Shown piece after piece: positions 1 through 8,215 of a DNA stretch of 11,767 nt (position 1 is the first letter of the stretch; each line of letters begins with the position of its first letter). The stretch covers positions 1 to 11,767 of the forward strand of contig FN649039.1 of assembly GCA_000310025.1 (NCBI GenBank). Direction: 5' to 3'. Below the pieces are notes generated by a model. It saw only the letters and a list, made by a program, of their open reading frames with translations, had not been told where the DNA came from and searched no databases. Made by a program: the position numbers and the translations under genes. Source of the DNA: Ectocarpus siliculosus. Lineage: Eukaryota > Sar > Phaeophyceae > Ectocarpales > Ectocarpaceae.

Positions 1-148
1 TTTTATAAGAATACGTCACGTCCATCGACGATTAAGCGACCAAAAACGCCCGGACAGCAATTGATGCATGCCAAAAACTCGTCAACCTGCCGTAGGATTG
101 TCTATGCGGAAGTGATCTCAATGAAAAAAAAAAAACAAGGACACGCAC

Positions 149-460
149 CAGCACGGGACGCGCCAATAGTGGAAGCACTCGTCCGTGCTGTTGGCGAGTG
201 GAAGTTAACCGATCTCAACGCAACGAAACACGAAGTCATACATGTATCAGCACGGGATGCGCCAATGAGTGGAAGCACCCGCGCTGTTGGCGAGTAGAGT
301 TAACCGAATCCAACGCAGCGGTAGAAAAATACCACAAATCATGCATCAGTACGGGACGCGCCAATGAGTGGAAGCACCCGTGCTGCATATGTGATGTCAG
401 CCTCAGCACGGGACGCGCCAATGAGTGGAAGCACTCGTGCTGTTGGTGAGTAGAGTTTTA
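149..460. repeat. Four-copy ~99-bp tandem repeat, each copy carrying a hairpin
   Basis: Copies begin at 149, 248, 347 and 404 with the conserved start CAGCACGGGACGCGCCAAT. The first two steps are exactly 99 bp; the third copy is cut to 57 bp. In each copy the left arm CAGCACGGG faces a right arm close to CCCGTGCTG across a loop of about 21 nt. Arms: copy 1 149-156 with 183-190 (8 bp); copy 2 248-256 with 278-286 (one A-C mismatch); copy 3 347-355 with 377-385 (one T-G pair); copy 4 404-412 with 434-442 (one G-T pair). In copies 1, 2 and 4 the loop also holds CGCCAA, which could pair with TTGGCG or TTGGTG just after the right arm. The 99-bp period is a multiple of three, but stops interrupt the frames, so I do not call a protein. 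Confidence 0.85.
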
Positions 461-469
461 ACGCGGCCG

Positions 470-499
470 GAGAGACGATGAGCGTTTCGTGCGTCTCTC
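470..499. other. Perfect 8-bp inverted repeat
   Basis: GAGAGACG (470-477) and CGTCTCTC (492-499) are exact reverse complements around a 14-nt loop. It lies just after the 99-bp repeat array, in sequence with no gene. No function can be assigned. Confidence 0.6.
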
Positions 500-641
500 T
501 CCCCAACACGTAGCCTAGAAACCGAAGAAATAATGAAGCAATTCGAAAGAAAACAAAATAAAACGCTCTTTTAAATTGTGTATCGTTGGACATCGATCAT
601 TATGACAAGCTGCAGGGGGAAACATGCGGTAGAGGGCGTTG

Positions 642-643
642 AC

Positions 644-679
<36 letters not shown>

Positions 680-690
680 GCTGCAGCAGA
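642..690. repeat. Compound (AC)n-(GCA)n microsatellite
   Basis: A CA-dinucleotide run (about 642-658) passes directly into CAG trinucleotides to about 690, with one CTG interruption. Open frames across it are poly-Ala or poly-Cys artefacts. This kind of compound microsatellite is typical of eukaryotic intergenic or UTR sequence. Confidence 0.9.
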
Positions 691-1510
691 GTTGTCCCCC
701 GATCTGCGAAGTCGAATACACGCAGCCATCTACATACATACGGAAGATGATCGGAGGATGTGATTGATCACCACACCTTGATTGAGAGTATACACGTTGT
801 ACAGAGAGAAACTGAATTGTCTCTCTCCTCCTCGTATCCAAAGCTGGTGGTTTACACTCTGGCACAACCCACAAGCACAAAGCTGTGCCAGAGACAAAAC
901 GCTCGGTGTGCGTGCTTGGTGGGTTCGGCCACAGGACGGCGATTGACTGTCCTTTTTCATCGAGATGGCGGCGGGTGAACTTTTTTTTTTACTAGTCGAA
1001 AGGGGCACGCCCGTGTTCGCACCTAGAACTCACCCATCTCTACGCCTACACACCCAAGACTCGCTACGCCCAGAGAGCCACATATCACACCACCAGTGTC
1101 CTGATTATCTTACGCAATACCGGTCATCCACTGTGCAGTGTCGCTGTTGGCTGAGCCCGCGTGTCTGTCTCGACGTTGCCCGTTGGCCCGTTGGTGCATA
1201 TTCATACGATATACATACCAGAATCGCCGCAACTAGCGGATCTAAACTAAAATATCCACATGTATGCCTCCCAACGTTCCGACCCCTACCCCCGCCGTGT
1301 CTGCACGGTCTACATTGCTCTGCACCTCTGCTGACGCCACTACGTAATGCCTCGGCTGCTGGAAAGTGCATGTGGGGCAGTTGGTTCAGAAGCAACAGAT
1401 GTACACCTCTCCAGGAATCAAATGCTTGTTTTATTTGTGCTCCGAATACGAACTATATATGTCTCCATCGCACCCTTCACTCTCCATTTCGCCAATGTAG
1501 TGTTTTGTGC
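691..1510. other. Gene-less stretch with two hairpins and a T10 tract
   Basis: No recognisable gene. AGAGAGA (803-809) pairs with TCTCTCT (820-826). CTCTGGCACA (857-866) pairs perfectly with TGTGCCAGAG (884-893) across 17 nt. A run of ten T lies at 981-990. CCGTTGG occurs in close tandem near 1180-1195. The 196-codon frame starting at 965 is the longest in the window, but it is rich in Cys, His, Pro and Ser, and its end runs into the dispersed repeat at 1511, so I treat it as chance. Confidence 0.5.
857..893. other. Perfect 10-bp inverted repeat
   Basis: CTCTGGCACA at 857-866 and TGTGCCAGAG at 884-893 are exact reverse complements with a 17-nt spacer. It has no T-run or other terminator-like context. 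It could fold as a hairpin in RNA or as a small cruciform. Confidence 0.6.
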
Positions 1511-1640
1511 TGTCACGGCATCTTCCACGCACTTCTGCCAGTGCTGGTTTGTTGATTGGAGTCTTTCAGGTCGAGATACAGCAGTGGGATTCTGTGGGCT
1601 GTGGAGGCAAAAGTCTGCCTGAAACCACAGCAAAAAATTG
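1511..1640 (+). repeat. Dispersed ~130-bp repeat, copy 1
   Basis: Starts with TGTCACGGCATCTTCCACGC, then after a variable stretch TTGGAGTCTTTCAGGTCGAG, ATACAGCAGTGGGATT and a CTGCCTG block before ACCACAGC. Two more diverged copies follow at 1946 and 2301 in the same orientation. The family was not recognised. The copies differ by indels that are not multiples of three, which argues against a conserved protein. Confidence 0.75.
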
Positions 1641-1945
1641 CATGCATACTTACATGGGTCGATTGCTGCTGTGTTTTAGCTACAGCAGTACTGTACCAGG
1701 TATGGTCTAGACGCCGAACGACGTCCGCGTACTACGGCAACGACCTAATAACTGGATGGGATACTTCCTGCCACGGCGAAACATACTACAAAGGGATGCA
1801 AACATCCGTTCGTGTGTCGTGCGGCTGCCACATGTATCGACGATAGATACACGGCACCAGGAGGACCCCTCGGAGATCTTTCACATACATGGTCCTACAA
1901 CGCCAGCAGTACTGTGCATAGATGCCGTAGGAGAGTGGAGTTGTG

Positions 1946-2075
1946 TGTCACGGCATCTTCCACGCGCTCTCCTACCGGTGTTTGCGTCGATTGGAGTCTT
2001 CTAGGCCGAAAGACAAGAGTGGGTTGGGTTCCCGGGTTGGCTGTGGAAGCAAACCTGCCTGCAACAACAGAGGAT
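1946..2075 (+). repeat. Dispersed ~130-bp repeat, copy 2
   Basis: Shares the exact 20-base start TGTCACGGCATCTTCCACGC with copy 1, then GATTGGAGTCTT, an AAGACAAGAGTGGGTT block and the GCTGTGGAAGCAAACCTGCC end. The repeat extends upstream in copies 2 and 3: ACTGTGCATAG then CCGTAGGA at 1912, against ACTGTACATAGTCGTAGGA at 2281. The true repeat unit is therefore longer than the core. Confidence 0.75.
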
Positions 2076-2107
2076 GCGGTGTTCTATTTATTATTATCCC
2101 GCTCACC

Positions 2108-2120
2108 TTTTTTTTTTTTT
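2108..2120 (+). repeat. T13 homopolymer tract
   Basis: Thirteen T residues, followed by GCGACATGG. It lies between dispersed-repeat copies 2 and 3. It has no partner hairpin, so I do not call a terminator. Confidence 0.85.
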
Positions 2121-2300
2121 GCGACATGGTTGCATTTTTCATTTTTCCTTTGGCACTGCCGAGAAGGCCGCTGTATCTTTACGTAGTCCATCTTTCGCAT
2201 TTTTCATATTACACCGAACGACGCAGGACGGGTCGACCTTCATCATGCCCACCTTCGACCTTCGTATCGACCAGACTCCGACTGTACATAGTCGTAGGAC

Positions 2301-2395
2301 TGTGACGGCATCTTCCACGCACCCACTCCTCCTACCCGTCTGTGCTGGTGTGTCGATGGGAGTCTTGTACGTCGGGATACAGCAGTGAAATTCTC
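2301..2395 (+). repeat. Dispersed ~130-bp repeat, copy 3 (shorter)
   Basis: Starts TGTGACGGCATCTTCCACGC, one substitution from the other copies. It then has GGGAGTCTTGTACGTCGGGA and ATACAGCAGTGAAATT. Similarity fades after about 2395, so the CTGCCTG end is missing. The 435- and 355-bp spacings from the earlier copies suggest large indels between copies. Confidence 0.7.
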
Positions 2396-2999
2396 GCGTT
2401 GTTCATGGAATTTGTGGGAATCCCTTCATTCCGAGAGGAGAGCCATAGGTCGGCATCCGGCCTTTTCTTTTTTTGTATGCATTTTCTTCTTGTGAAGTTT
2501 TGACGTTGCGCTTGCCATCGTCGCGTAAGTGTTTGTGTCTTCAAACCTTCTCAGCCGGCCTTCAAGCTCCTTGTTGATAAGTCTCCGTGGTTTCTTGTCC
2601 GCGCATGAGTCATACGCAGTTGTTATGACCTGCGCTTTGACTTTCACCATGGGTATTTTTCCTCCTCCCCGTCGTGCATTGGTGAATGTGCCTGCGTTAT
2701 ACGGAAGGATCATCCCACGACGCAAACGTCGACGTCTCTGTTTTTTTGTTTATTCCCTTGGCACTCCTTCCTTGCGGCGGTTTTCACACCGACTTCGAAC
2801 TGAACGTGGGGTGCAATTTCCTCTCTTCGTACCTTCCTCGTCGGCCTTCTCCATCGTTATGTACATATAATGTATACCTCGATTATCGGCTTTTCGATTA
2901 CCGATAGACAAGACTACCGACTGACATGTCCCTTTCACCCCCGGCGGGACTGCGCGCTCGTCGAGTGCCGAAATTCTTCAGCACTTGCTTGCCTCTCCC
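2396..2999. other. Gene-less stretch
   Basis: No recognisable gene on either strand. The minus-strand frames here (2426-2725 and 2750-2938) are in the same frame, split by one stop, and rich in Lys, Arg and Glu. That is what a pyrimidine-rich plus strand produces by chance. A small inverted repeat, TATCGG (2884-2889) with CCGATA (2901-2906), lies in a direct repeat of CGATTA. GTAAGT at about 2524 fits a donor splice site, but no exon can be built. Confidence 0.4.
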
Positions 3000-3120
3000 A
3001 ACATCGTCCCTTCTACCCGCCCCTACCAATCCTCTCCCCTTCTTCTTCTTTCCTTCCTCCCAGACACTCACCACCATCCGTCCTGGATGTTGGCCCCCAG
3101 CCCCATTGGGGGGCGGGGGG
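3000..3120 (+). other. Polypyrimidine tract ending in a C-run/G-run fold
   Basis: About 3010-3060 is almost pure C and T. It is followed by C-runs at 3093-3104 and two G-runs of 6 and 7 bases joined by a single C. The C-runs can pair with the G-runs to form a GC-rich stem. Two long G-runs are fewer than the four needed for a textbook quadruplex, so that claim is weak. Confidence 0.5.
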
Positions 3121-3131
3121 GAAATCCTTAA

Positions 3132-3145
3132 CCCTAGTAAATATA
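3132..3145 (+). repeat. 14-mer CCCTAGTAAATATA, copy 1
   Basis: The same exact 14 bases recur at 10112-10125. Here it lies about 12 bases after the C-run/G-run fold and is followed by ACCCTTTATT. It has no similarity to the second site beyond the 14-mer. Confidence 0.6.
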
Positions 3146-3237
3146 ACCCTTTATTGTTTTCTTTCGAATTGCATTTATTAATATTTTCTACCGCCCGAGG
3201 GAAGAGAGAGATACCAAACTGGCAGAGAGCACATTTC

Positions 3238-3257
3238 CCGCAGACACGTTTCTGCGG
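3238..3257. other. Perfect 7-bp hairpin
   Basis: CCGCAGA (3238-3244) and TCTGCGG (3251-3257) are exact reverse complements around the 6-nt loop CACGTT. AATAAA follows at 3287-3292 after a pyrimidine tract. This might be a transcript 3' end, but no gene precedes it. Confidence 0.5.
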
Positions 3258-3286
3258 CCTTTCTATCGTGCCTCTGCCTCTCTCCC

Positions 3287-3292
3287 AATAAA
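3287..3292 (+). promoter_or_regulatory. AATAAA, possible polyadenylation signal
   Basis: Canonical hexamer within CTCTCCCAATAAAGACTGTC, flanked by CT-rich sequence. In animals, fungi and some protists this hexamer marks transcript ends. Without a gene upstream, the call is only a motif match. Confidence 0.2.
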
Positions 3293-3395
3293 GACTGTCT
3301 CTCTCTTCCCTCCAAACAGCAACTGAGGGTGCCCTCTCCTGCGGTGGAGGGAACCAATCTCACTGCACACGGTAGTCTCAGATGACCAAGTCCCT

Positions 3396-3416
3396 AAAAT
3401 GGTACCCTACCATTTT
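3396..3416. other. Perfect 9-bp hairpin with a 3-nt loop
   Basis: AAAATGGTA (3396-3404) and TACCATTTT (3408-3416) are exact reverse complements separated only by CCC. The tight loop makes it a very stable fold for its length. Nothing around it identifies a function. The open frame across it (3399-3677) is proline-rich and matches no family I know. Confidence 0.75.
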
Positions 3417-3949
3417 CTTCGCCAACATCGAGGTCATCATGACACTACTCGTGCAGTGGGATTAGCTCCTGTTACTGCCTACCTACCGCACACAGTGCTT
3501 TCCCCCGATTGCCTCCCGACTCGCTATGTCGTACCGAACGGGACACCCCTTGCGAGTCCTCTCCTGTGGGCGGCTCCTACACATTCCTCTGACTTCATCT
3601 TCCCGCCCTTCGGGATACTCGTTCCAATGTGTTGCCCCCAACAGCCATATACAGCAAATTCCCAAATCCTTAGCTAAATGGTGCAGCGCGCGTTAGTTGC
3701 TGGGATTCACCCCCTATTTCGTAACTATTTGCCTCGAAGCTCCGCGGGCTTGGGCATACTTCATAACTTGCACTGCACAACCTTTAACTACGACAGGATG
3801 TTAACGGCGCGTCATCGGGCAACGTTGCACAACATGACAACGACGCCACCACCAGAGCAACTGCTCCGCCGTCTGCTCTATATCCCGATCATGGGTCGTT
3901 AACCTCATTCCGATTCTTGGATCGCCTGATGCGATGCACTAGGAGAACC
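3417..3949. other. Gene-less stretch
   Basis: I see no recognisable gene, repeat or RNA here. Short open frames occur on both strands, but none shows a domain or motif. Confidence 0.4.
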
Positions 3950-4470
3950 CCGACAACTCCGGCGTGACGACGGCAGGAATAATCGGCACCCGGCGGTGAT
4001 ACGGGTGGCTTCCTACACACCGCCGCCGCATCGACCAGCTGCCCCGCTCCGCGATTGAGGACCCGATGAGGTCGTCCATCAGGTCTGAGTTCGCTTGTGC
4101 CTTAAATCTCGCTGCAGCCCTTGTTGCCATGCCGTCGGGCCGCCCTCATTCGGCCGTGTGTTTTAATTCACTCAGCTCTCGGCGACCCCTTCAATAACAT
4201 CCTTTTGATTCCACCGCCACCCCCGGGCCGCGGTCTGCGGTCCGCGGAGAAGACCGTGCACGGCACGGGCGCCTTGCTGCTCCCCGAGCGGGCGTAAGCC
4301 CTGGCTCCCATGAAGACGGTCGCGGCGTGGTCGCGGCGTGGGGCACCCGGCGGACATATCCGCCGTCATGGCTTCTGAAAGGAAACACCTGGCGTTGCCG
4401 GCCACGATCCCCACGCACCAGTCCGCCCGCGTCCTGCCGCCCTGCCCAGGCGTGACCTCGATTCAATCGC
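3950..4470. other. GC-rich, CpG-rich block of unknown role
   Basis: This block is clearly richer in G and C than its flanks, with many CpG steps and two CCGCGG sites around 4230-4245. The 11-mer GGTCGCGGCGT is tandemly doubled at 4318-4328 and 4329-4339. CGGCGGA (4348-4354) pairs with TCCGCCG (4359-4365) around a 4-nt loop. Minus-strand frames at 3939-4130 and 4191-4571 are open and arginine/alanine-rich, as expected from GC-rich DNA. They could be remnants of a mobile element or gene, but no domain is recognised. Confidence 0.45.
4348..4365. other. Perfect 7-bp hairpin with a 4-nt loop
   Basis: CGGCGGA (4348-4354) and TCCGCCG (4359-4365) are exact reverse complements around CATA, just after the doubled 11-mer. 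Function unknown. Confidence 0.6.
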
Positions 4471-4514
4471 CATCTGCGAGTGTGCAAGCGCTCCCTTTCA
4501 CAACAAGCAACAGA

Positions 4515-6349
4515 GCAAAACGAAACCGAGTTGATGCGTTTCGTCCACGCGAATAGCGGAAAAATTGGCATTTAAATATTTCGTGCGTACATCGCACGAA
4601 TGCCGACTGTGTAAATGTGGGTAGTGCTGTTGAAATAAGCTCCCCCAAACCAGGCCACCAAAACACGATTGATGTGTTTCGCCCCGGTACATACCGATTG
4701 CACATCATCTGCACGATATACATGACCAACCGCGTAACCGCACAAACTCGGCGGCCGCAGGAACGGCACTACTGTATGAAACAGGCGGCCCTACCACAGA
4801 ACCAACAACGAATGTTGGTTGTTTTGTCCTGGCGGATACTGACAAATCCACACCATGTTCATGATTCTACTGGATAGCGAGAATCGCTCGAATGCGACAA
4901 CCGCGGGAAGCACTGTTGTTGCTAGGAACACGCCCACACCCACGGCCGCCATTCACGACTCATGTGTTTGTTTGTCGGTATAATATATCCGCGTGAATCG
5001 CCCACTGCGAAAACCCTGTCAGCACTCTTCGAAACCAAGCCTACAAATCATGGTCGCCAATCACAAATTCAGGTGATTCGCAGTGGCAATGTGGAAGACA
5101 TATTGTGATTGCCATGATTGCCGGATGCTTTGCGAATGCGCTGGCCGCATTAGACAGCGTGTTGCAACCGGAGCTCCATCACCACTCGCGGAAATCACCA
5201 TGATATGACTGCGACACGTTAGATTGGGTGGTCTAAGCAGATACTGGCAACCAAGTTCTGATCGACATGTCTGCAGGAATCACACGAATGCCACGGCCTC
5301 GGTAGGCAACATCGTTGCAACAACTACCGCACCACCGCCAGCCACGATTGATGTGTCTTGTTCCGGTAGACACTGACCGAGCACAATATGAATGGATGGT
5401 AAGACTGCGTGAATCGTCAAAGCGCGACCATCGCAGTTGGCATCGCTTCGAAAACCTAACGCTCCCACCCCATCTGCAACACATTGTAGACGTGTTTAGT
5501 TCCGTCGCCTACTTAGATTGTATTCATTCCTCGTGATGCATTCTTGGCTGCGTGAACCGTGCAAAGCGACATCTGTGATATGCCGCAAACTTCATGACCG
5601 CCAAGCACAAGTGGTATTTGTGGTCCTCGCAAAAGAATGGGCTGCGTAGACCGCACGATGCGACACTCTGGTATGTACTGCTGCGAAAACAACAAGCCTA
5701 CCAACCACGGTCGCCAATCACGATCCCGGCAGAAATATATCTGCTTGAGTCGCCCACTCCGGAACCCCTGCTAGTTAGCACTGGTCAATACGAAGCACCG
5801 ACCTGGACCGTCAAACACGATTGATGCGTCCGGTGCCGGCATACACAACTCTGCGTCAATCTGCGACAATTCTCGTACGTAGCACTGTTCCGGTCAAGCT
5901 CACCGACCACGGCCCCTAGACACGAGTCATGTGTTTGGTCCCGGCAAAAACTGATCTGCGTGAATCGACCAATGCAACGACCCTGGTAGATATCCATGTT
6001 CAGAAACAAGAAGCTACCAACCACGGTCGCCAAACACGATTTATGTGCTTGGTTCCGGCATGAACAAATGTGTCTGAATCGCCCGATGCGACAATCCTGA
6101 CAAGTAGCACTGTTCCAAAATGAAGTTCACCAGCCACCGCCGCCAAATACGATTGGTGTGTTTTGGTCCCGGCATACACAAACCGGCGAGAATCGCCCCA
6201 TGCGGCAACCCTGGCAAAATCTCCCCATGCCACAACCTTGGTAGGAAACACTGTACAAAGTGAAGCTCACCAGCTACGGCCGCCAAACACGATTGATGTG
6301 TTTGGTTCCGGCATAAACTGATCTGAAGAACCGCCTCATGCGACAACCC
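4515..6349 (+). repeat. Decayed satellite array, units 1-15, each with a core hairpin
   Basis: About 15 units, typically 105-147 bp apart. Landmarks in order within a unit: CGTGAATCGCCCCATGCGAC, AACCCTGGTAGGTAGCACTG, AAGCTCACCAGCCACGG, CCGCCAAACACGATTGATG, TGTTTGGTCCCGGCATAAAC. Core positions run from 4521 (unit 1) through 4664, 4807, 4954, 5062, 5343, 5481, 5605, 5719, 5816, 5921, 6035, 6148 to 6288. A unit between 5062 and 5343 is too decayed to place. The core is a hairpin: CCAAACAC, 7-nt loop, GTGTTTGG, often extended by GCCG and CGGC. The perfect form is at 6283-6305. Variants with compensating arm changes are at 4521-4543, 4800-4820, 5057-5080 and 5338-5360. A second small stem, TCGC with GCGA, lies in the first landmark. 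Units here are more diverged than later ones. No protein is encoded. Confidence 0.85.
5076..5137. other. Two-tier nested inverted repeat
   Basis: ATTCGCA (5076-5082) pairs with TGCGAAT (5131-5137). Inside it, TGGCAAT (5084-5090) pairs with ATTGCCA (5108-5114), with a 17-nt loop and a 16-nt right-hand bulge. It overlaps the right arm of the core hairpin of the satellite unit at 5057-5080, so the two folds compete. GATTGCC is doubled on the right side. Confidence 0.5.
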
Positions 6350-6391
6350 TGGTAGGTTGCTACAACGGACCACGAGTGACAACATCGAATA

Positions 6392-6710
6392 TCGACATCC
6401 CTTGTCGGGGACCATAGATTTTGAGAGGTTTGTCCCGATATCCATTGTCCAAAACAGTGGATTTTGAAAGTTCCTTTCAACCTCCCTTGTCAAGGACAAC
6501 AAATTATTCAAAAGGTTCTGTCGATATCTGTTGTCAACCGTAACAGATTTCGATGGTGCCTATTGATATGAATTGTGCATAGCAACAGACGTTGAACGGT
6601 TTTCTCTGAAGCCATTGCCACTGGGTTCATGACATGTCATCGATATACATCGTTTACAGTAGATTCTTGAGCGGGCTACCGATATATATCGAAACGCAAC
6701 ATCGATAGTC
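6392..6710 (+). repeat. Degenerate ~42-bp minisatellite inside the insert
   Basis: About eight units start at 6392, 6435, 6477, 6521, 6563, 6607, 6640 and 6679, mostly 42-44 bp apart. The usual pattern is TCGATATCC, then TTGTC, then ACAGTAGATTTTGA, then AGGTT. The units are strongly diverged. The second copy of the duplication carries the same structure at about 7371-7685, cut at its end by the LTR-like element. Confidence 0.6.
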
Positions 6711-6769
6711 GTTATCTCGAGCAATCTGTCCTCAAGGTCGTAAAGGATATCCACTTGCACGAGAACATG

Positions 6770-6824
6770 TTCGAAGGCTTCTTCTAATACTGCCCGCAAT
6801 GTCTATCGGAAGGAAGCCTTCGAA
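6770..6824. other. Perfect 12-bp inverted repeat, copy 1
   Basis: TTCGAAGGCTTC (6770-6781) and GAAGCCTTCGAA (6813-6824) are exact reverse complements 31 bases apart. The arms are repeated unchanged at 8791-8802 and 8834-8845, although a base in the spacer differs between copies (C at 6807, G at the matching place). Short open frames on both strands run across it but match nothing known. Confidence 0.7.
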
Positions 6825-7028
6825 GTCTGTTGTTGCCAACGATGTCTATCGTGACATTCGACAGGCATTTCAATTTGCAATAGATTGCACAAGTCATCTG
6901 TCAATAGGCTCGGTCTTTGGCAATAGTGCGAGAAATCCAGCGACCGATCACCCTTACCGACGGCAATATACTCGTCTATGTAGCAGCAGAAATAGAAGCC
7001 TACCTGGTACACGGTCTATTTCGTGGTG

Positions 7029-7328
7029 TGGTAGGTAGCATCAGCTCACCAACCACGGCCGTCACACACGATCGGTACCAGCATAAAAAACAAATCTCAT
7101 GGGGCCCTGGACGGTGGCACTGTTCAAAACCAAGCTCACCAGCCACGGCCGCCAAACACGATTGATGTGTTTGGTCCCGGCATAACCTAATCTGCGTGAA
7201 TCGCTCCATGCGACAACCGGGGTTAAGTAGCGCTCAAACATAAAGCTCACCACCACGGCCGCCAAACACGATTGATGTGTTACGTTCCGGCATAAACTGA
7301 TCTGAAGAACCGCCTCATGCGACAACCC
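7029..7328 (+). repeat. Satellite array, units 16-18
   Basis: Three units between the two copies of the 671-bp insert. Unit 16 has a shortened core (GTCACACACGATCGG near 7063-7077). Unit 17 has the perfect hairpin, CCAAACAC (7152-7159) with GTGTTTGG (7167-7174). Unit 18 has the right arm GTGTTACG, two mismatches from pairing. At 7098-7104, CATGGGG replaces 23 bases that copy 2 keeps. Confidence 0.85.
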
Positions 7329-7680
7329 TGGTAGGTTGCTACAATGGACCACGAGTGACAACATCGAATATCGACATCCCTTGTCGGGGACCATAGATTT
7401 TGAGAGGTTTGTCCCGATATCCATTGTCCAAAACAGTGGATTTTGAAAGTTCCTTTCAACCTCCCTTGTCAAGGACAACAAATTATTCAAAAGGTTCTGT
7501 CGATATCTGTTGTCAACCGTAACAGATTTCGATGGTGCCTATTGATATGAATTGTGCATAGCAACAGACGTTGAACGGTTTTCTCTGAAGCCATTGCCAC
7601 TGGGTTCATGACATGTCATCGATATACATCGTTTACTGCAGTAGATTCTTGAGCGGGCTACCGATATATATCGAAACGCA

Positions 7681-7685
7681 ACATC
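7681..7685. repeat. Left 5-bp target-site duplication ACATC
   Basis: ACATC directly precedes the TGTTGG start of the LTR-like element and recurs at 8720-8724 right after its end. The uninterrupted first copy has ACATC once, at 6699-6703 (CGCAACATCGATAG). That makes copy 1 the empty site. Confidence 0.75.
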
Positions 7686-8215
7686 TGTTGGAATATTTGG
7701 CACTACCGTAGCTTCAGCATTAGGTAGTCTGGTTGACTAGTTCAAATATTGTCAATGTCGCTATGTCATGTAGTAGGTAAAATTCCGTCTGGTCTGTCAT
7801 ACTCGGAATATGAGACATGGTTGATGTTCTGTGTTTCATATCCAGAAATAATCTGCATAGCCTAGATTTCCAGAAATATGTCATAGTGCAAGTAGCTCAG
7901 ACTTGCGTGCTTGAATGAACAAATATTTGTCTGCGCTCAGCAGTCGAATTTGGAAAGTACATTATTAGTTCAATTGTTGAAGCTGTATTCTGCGGTTTGT
8001 CGTACGTCAGTGCAAGTAATCACTTGTGCGTGCAAGTACAATACTTGATGTGCATACGTGGCACAAGTTCGAGAGCATGGTGTTGAAGTAATCTTTCCAG
8101 AAACGTATCGTAGCTTACCAGTACCGTATTCTGAACACGTGTGATTGGTCGACGTTGTCGGATAGGTGTGATTCCATGATTTCGAGGATGACCGCGTACT
8201 CGCCCCATCCTCTCA

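Larger units (their letters stand above)
6358..7028. mobile_element. 671-bp insert in a satellite unit, copy 1, with 8-bp flanking repeats
   Basis: The insert splits a satellite unit between CTGGTAGGT and AGCACTG. The 8-bp string TGGTAGGT flanks it at 6350-6357 and 7029-7036; intact units have it once. That is what a target-site duplication looks like, and 8 bp is the size made by hAT and some other transposase families. The insert has no clear terminal inverted repeats: its left end is TGCTACAACGGACCACGAG and its right end TCTATTTCGTGGTG. It has no long open frame, so it would be non-autonomous. The left half is a degenerate 42-bp minisatellite and the right half holds a 12-bp inverted repeat. 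A non-transposition origin, such as recombination at TGGTAGGT, cannot be excluded. Confidence 0.5.
6305..7283 (+). repeat. Tandem segmental duplication, copy 1 (979 bp)
   Basis: This block holds the end of satellite unit 15, the 671-bp insert and satellite units 16-18. It is repeated directly afterwards at 7284-9320. Matches are nearly exact: only a few substitutions over roughly 900 aligned bases, for example at 6807 and in TACACGGTC, plus two small indels. Both breakpoints fall in the satellite string GTTCCGGCATAAACTGATC, which fits unequal crossing-over between units. Confidence 0.85.

Noticed and set aside
149-442. CRISPR-like or pseudoknot reading of the hairpin repeats
   Set aside because: Repeats are too long, the between-repeat sequence is itself repeated, and a full pseudoknot is sterically unlikely with no linker across a 9-bp stem.
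236-593. Repeat-containing peptides from the 99-bp repeats
   Set aside because: The 99-bp period keeps frame, but stops occur in most copies and the third copy is truncated. A DNA repeat with a hairpin explains it better.
965-1555. Longest open frame (196 codons, plus strand) as a protein gene
   Set aside because: Composition is that of translated intergenic DNA, no domain is visible, and its end overlaps a dispersed repeat that is not in a conserved frame elsewhere.
2426-2938. Two same-frame minus-strand open frames split by one stop, Lys/Arg-rich, as a broken gene
   Set aside because: The opposite strand is pyrimidine-rich, which alone gives Lys/Arg/Glu codons; no motif was recognised.
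3100-3121. G-quadruplex
   Set aside because: Only two G-runs separated by one C are present; a C/G stem with the preceding C-runs is more likely.
3939-4571. Minus-strand frames in the GC-rich block as a surface-protein or retroelement remnant
   Set aside because: GC-rich DNA leaves frames open by chance, and no catalytic motif or domain is visible.
6560-7038. Duplicated frames on both strands around 6560-7038 and 8638-9059 as a gene pair
   Set aside because: They recur because the DNA block is duplicated. Several start at non-ATG codons, frames break within 80 codons, and no domain is recognised.
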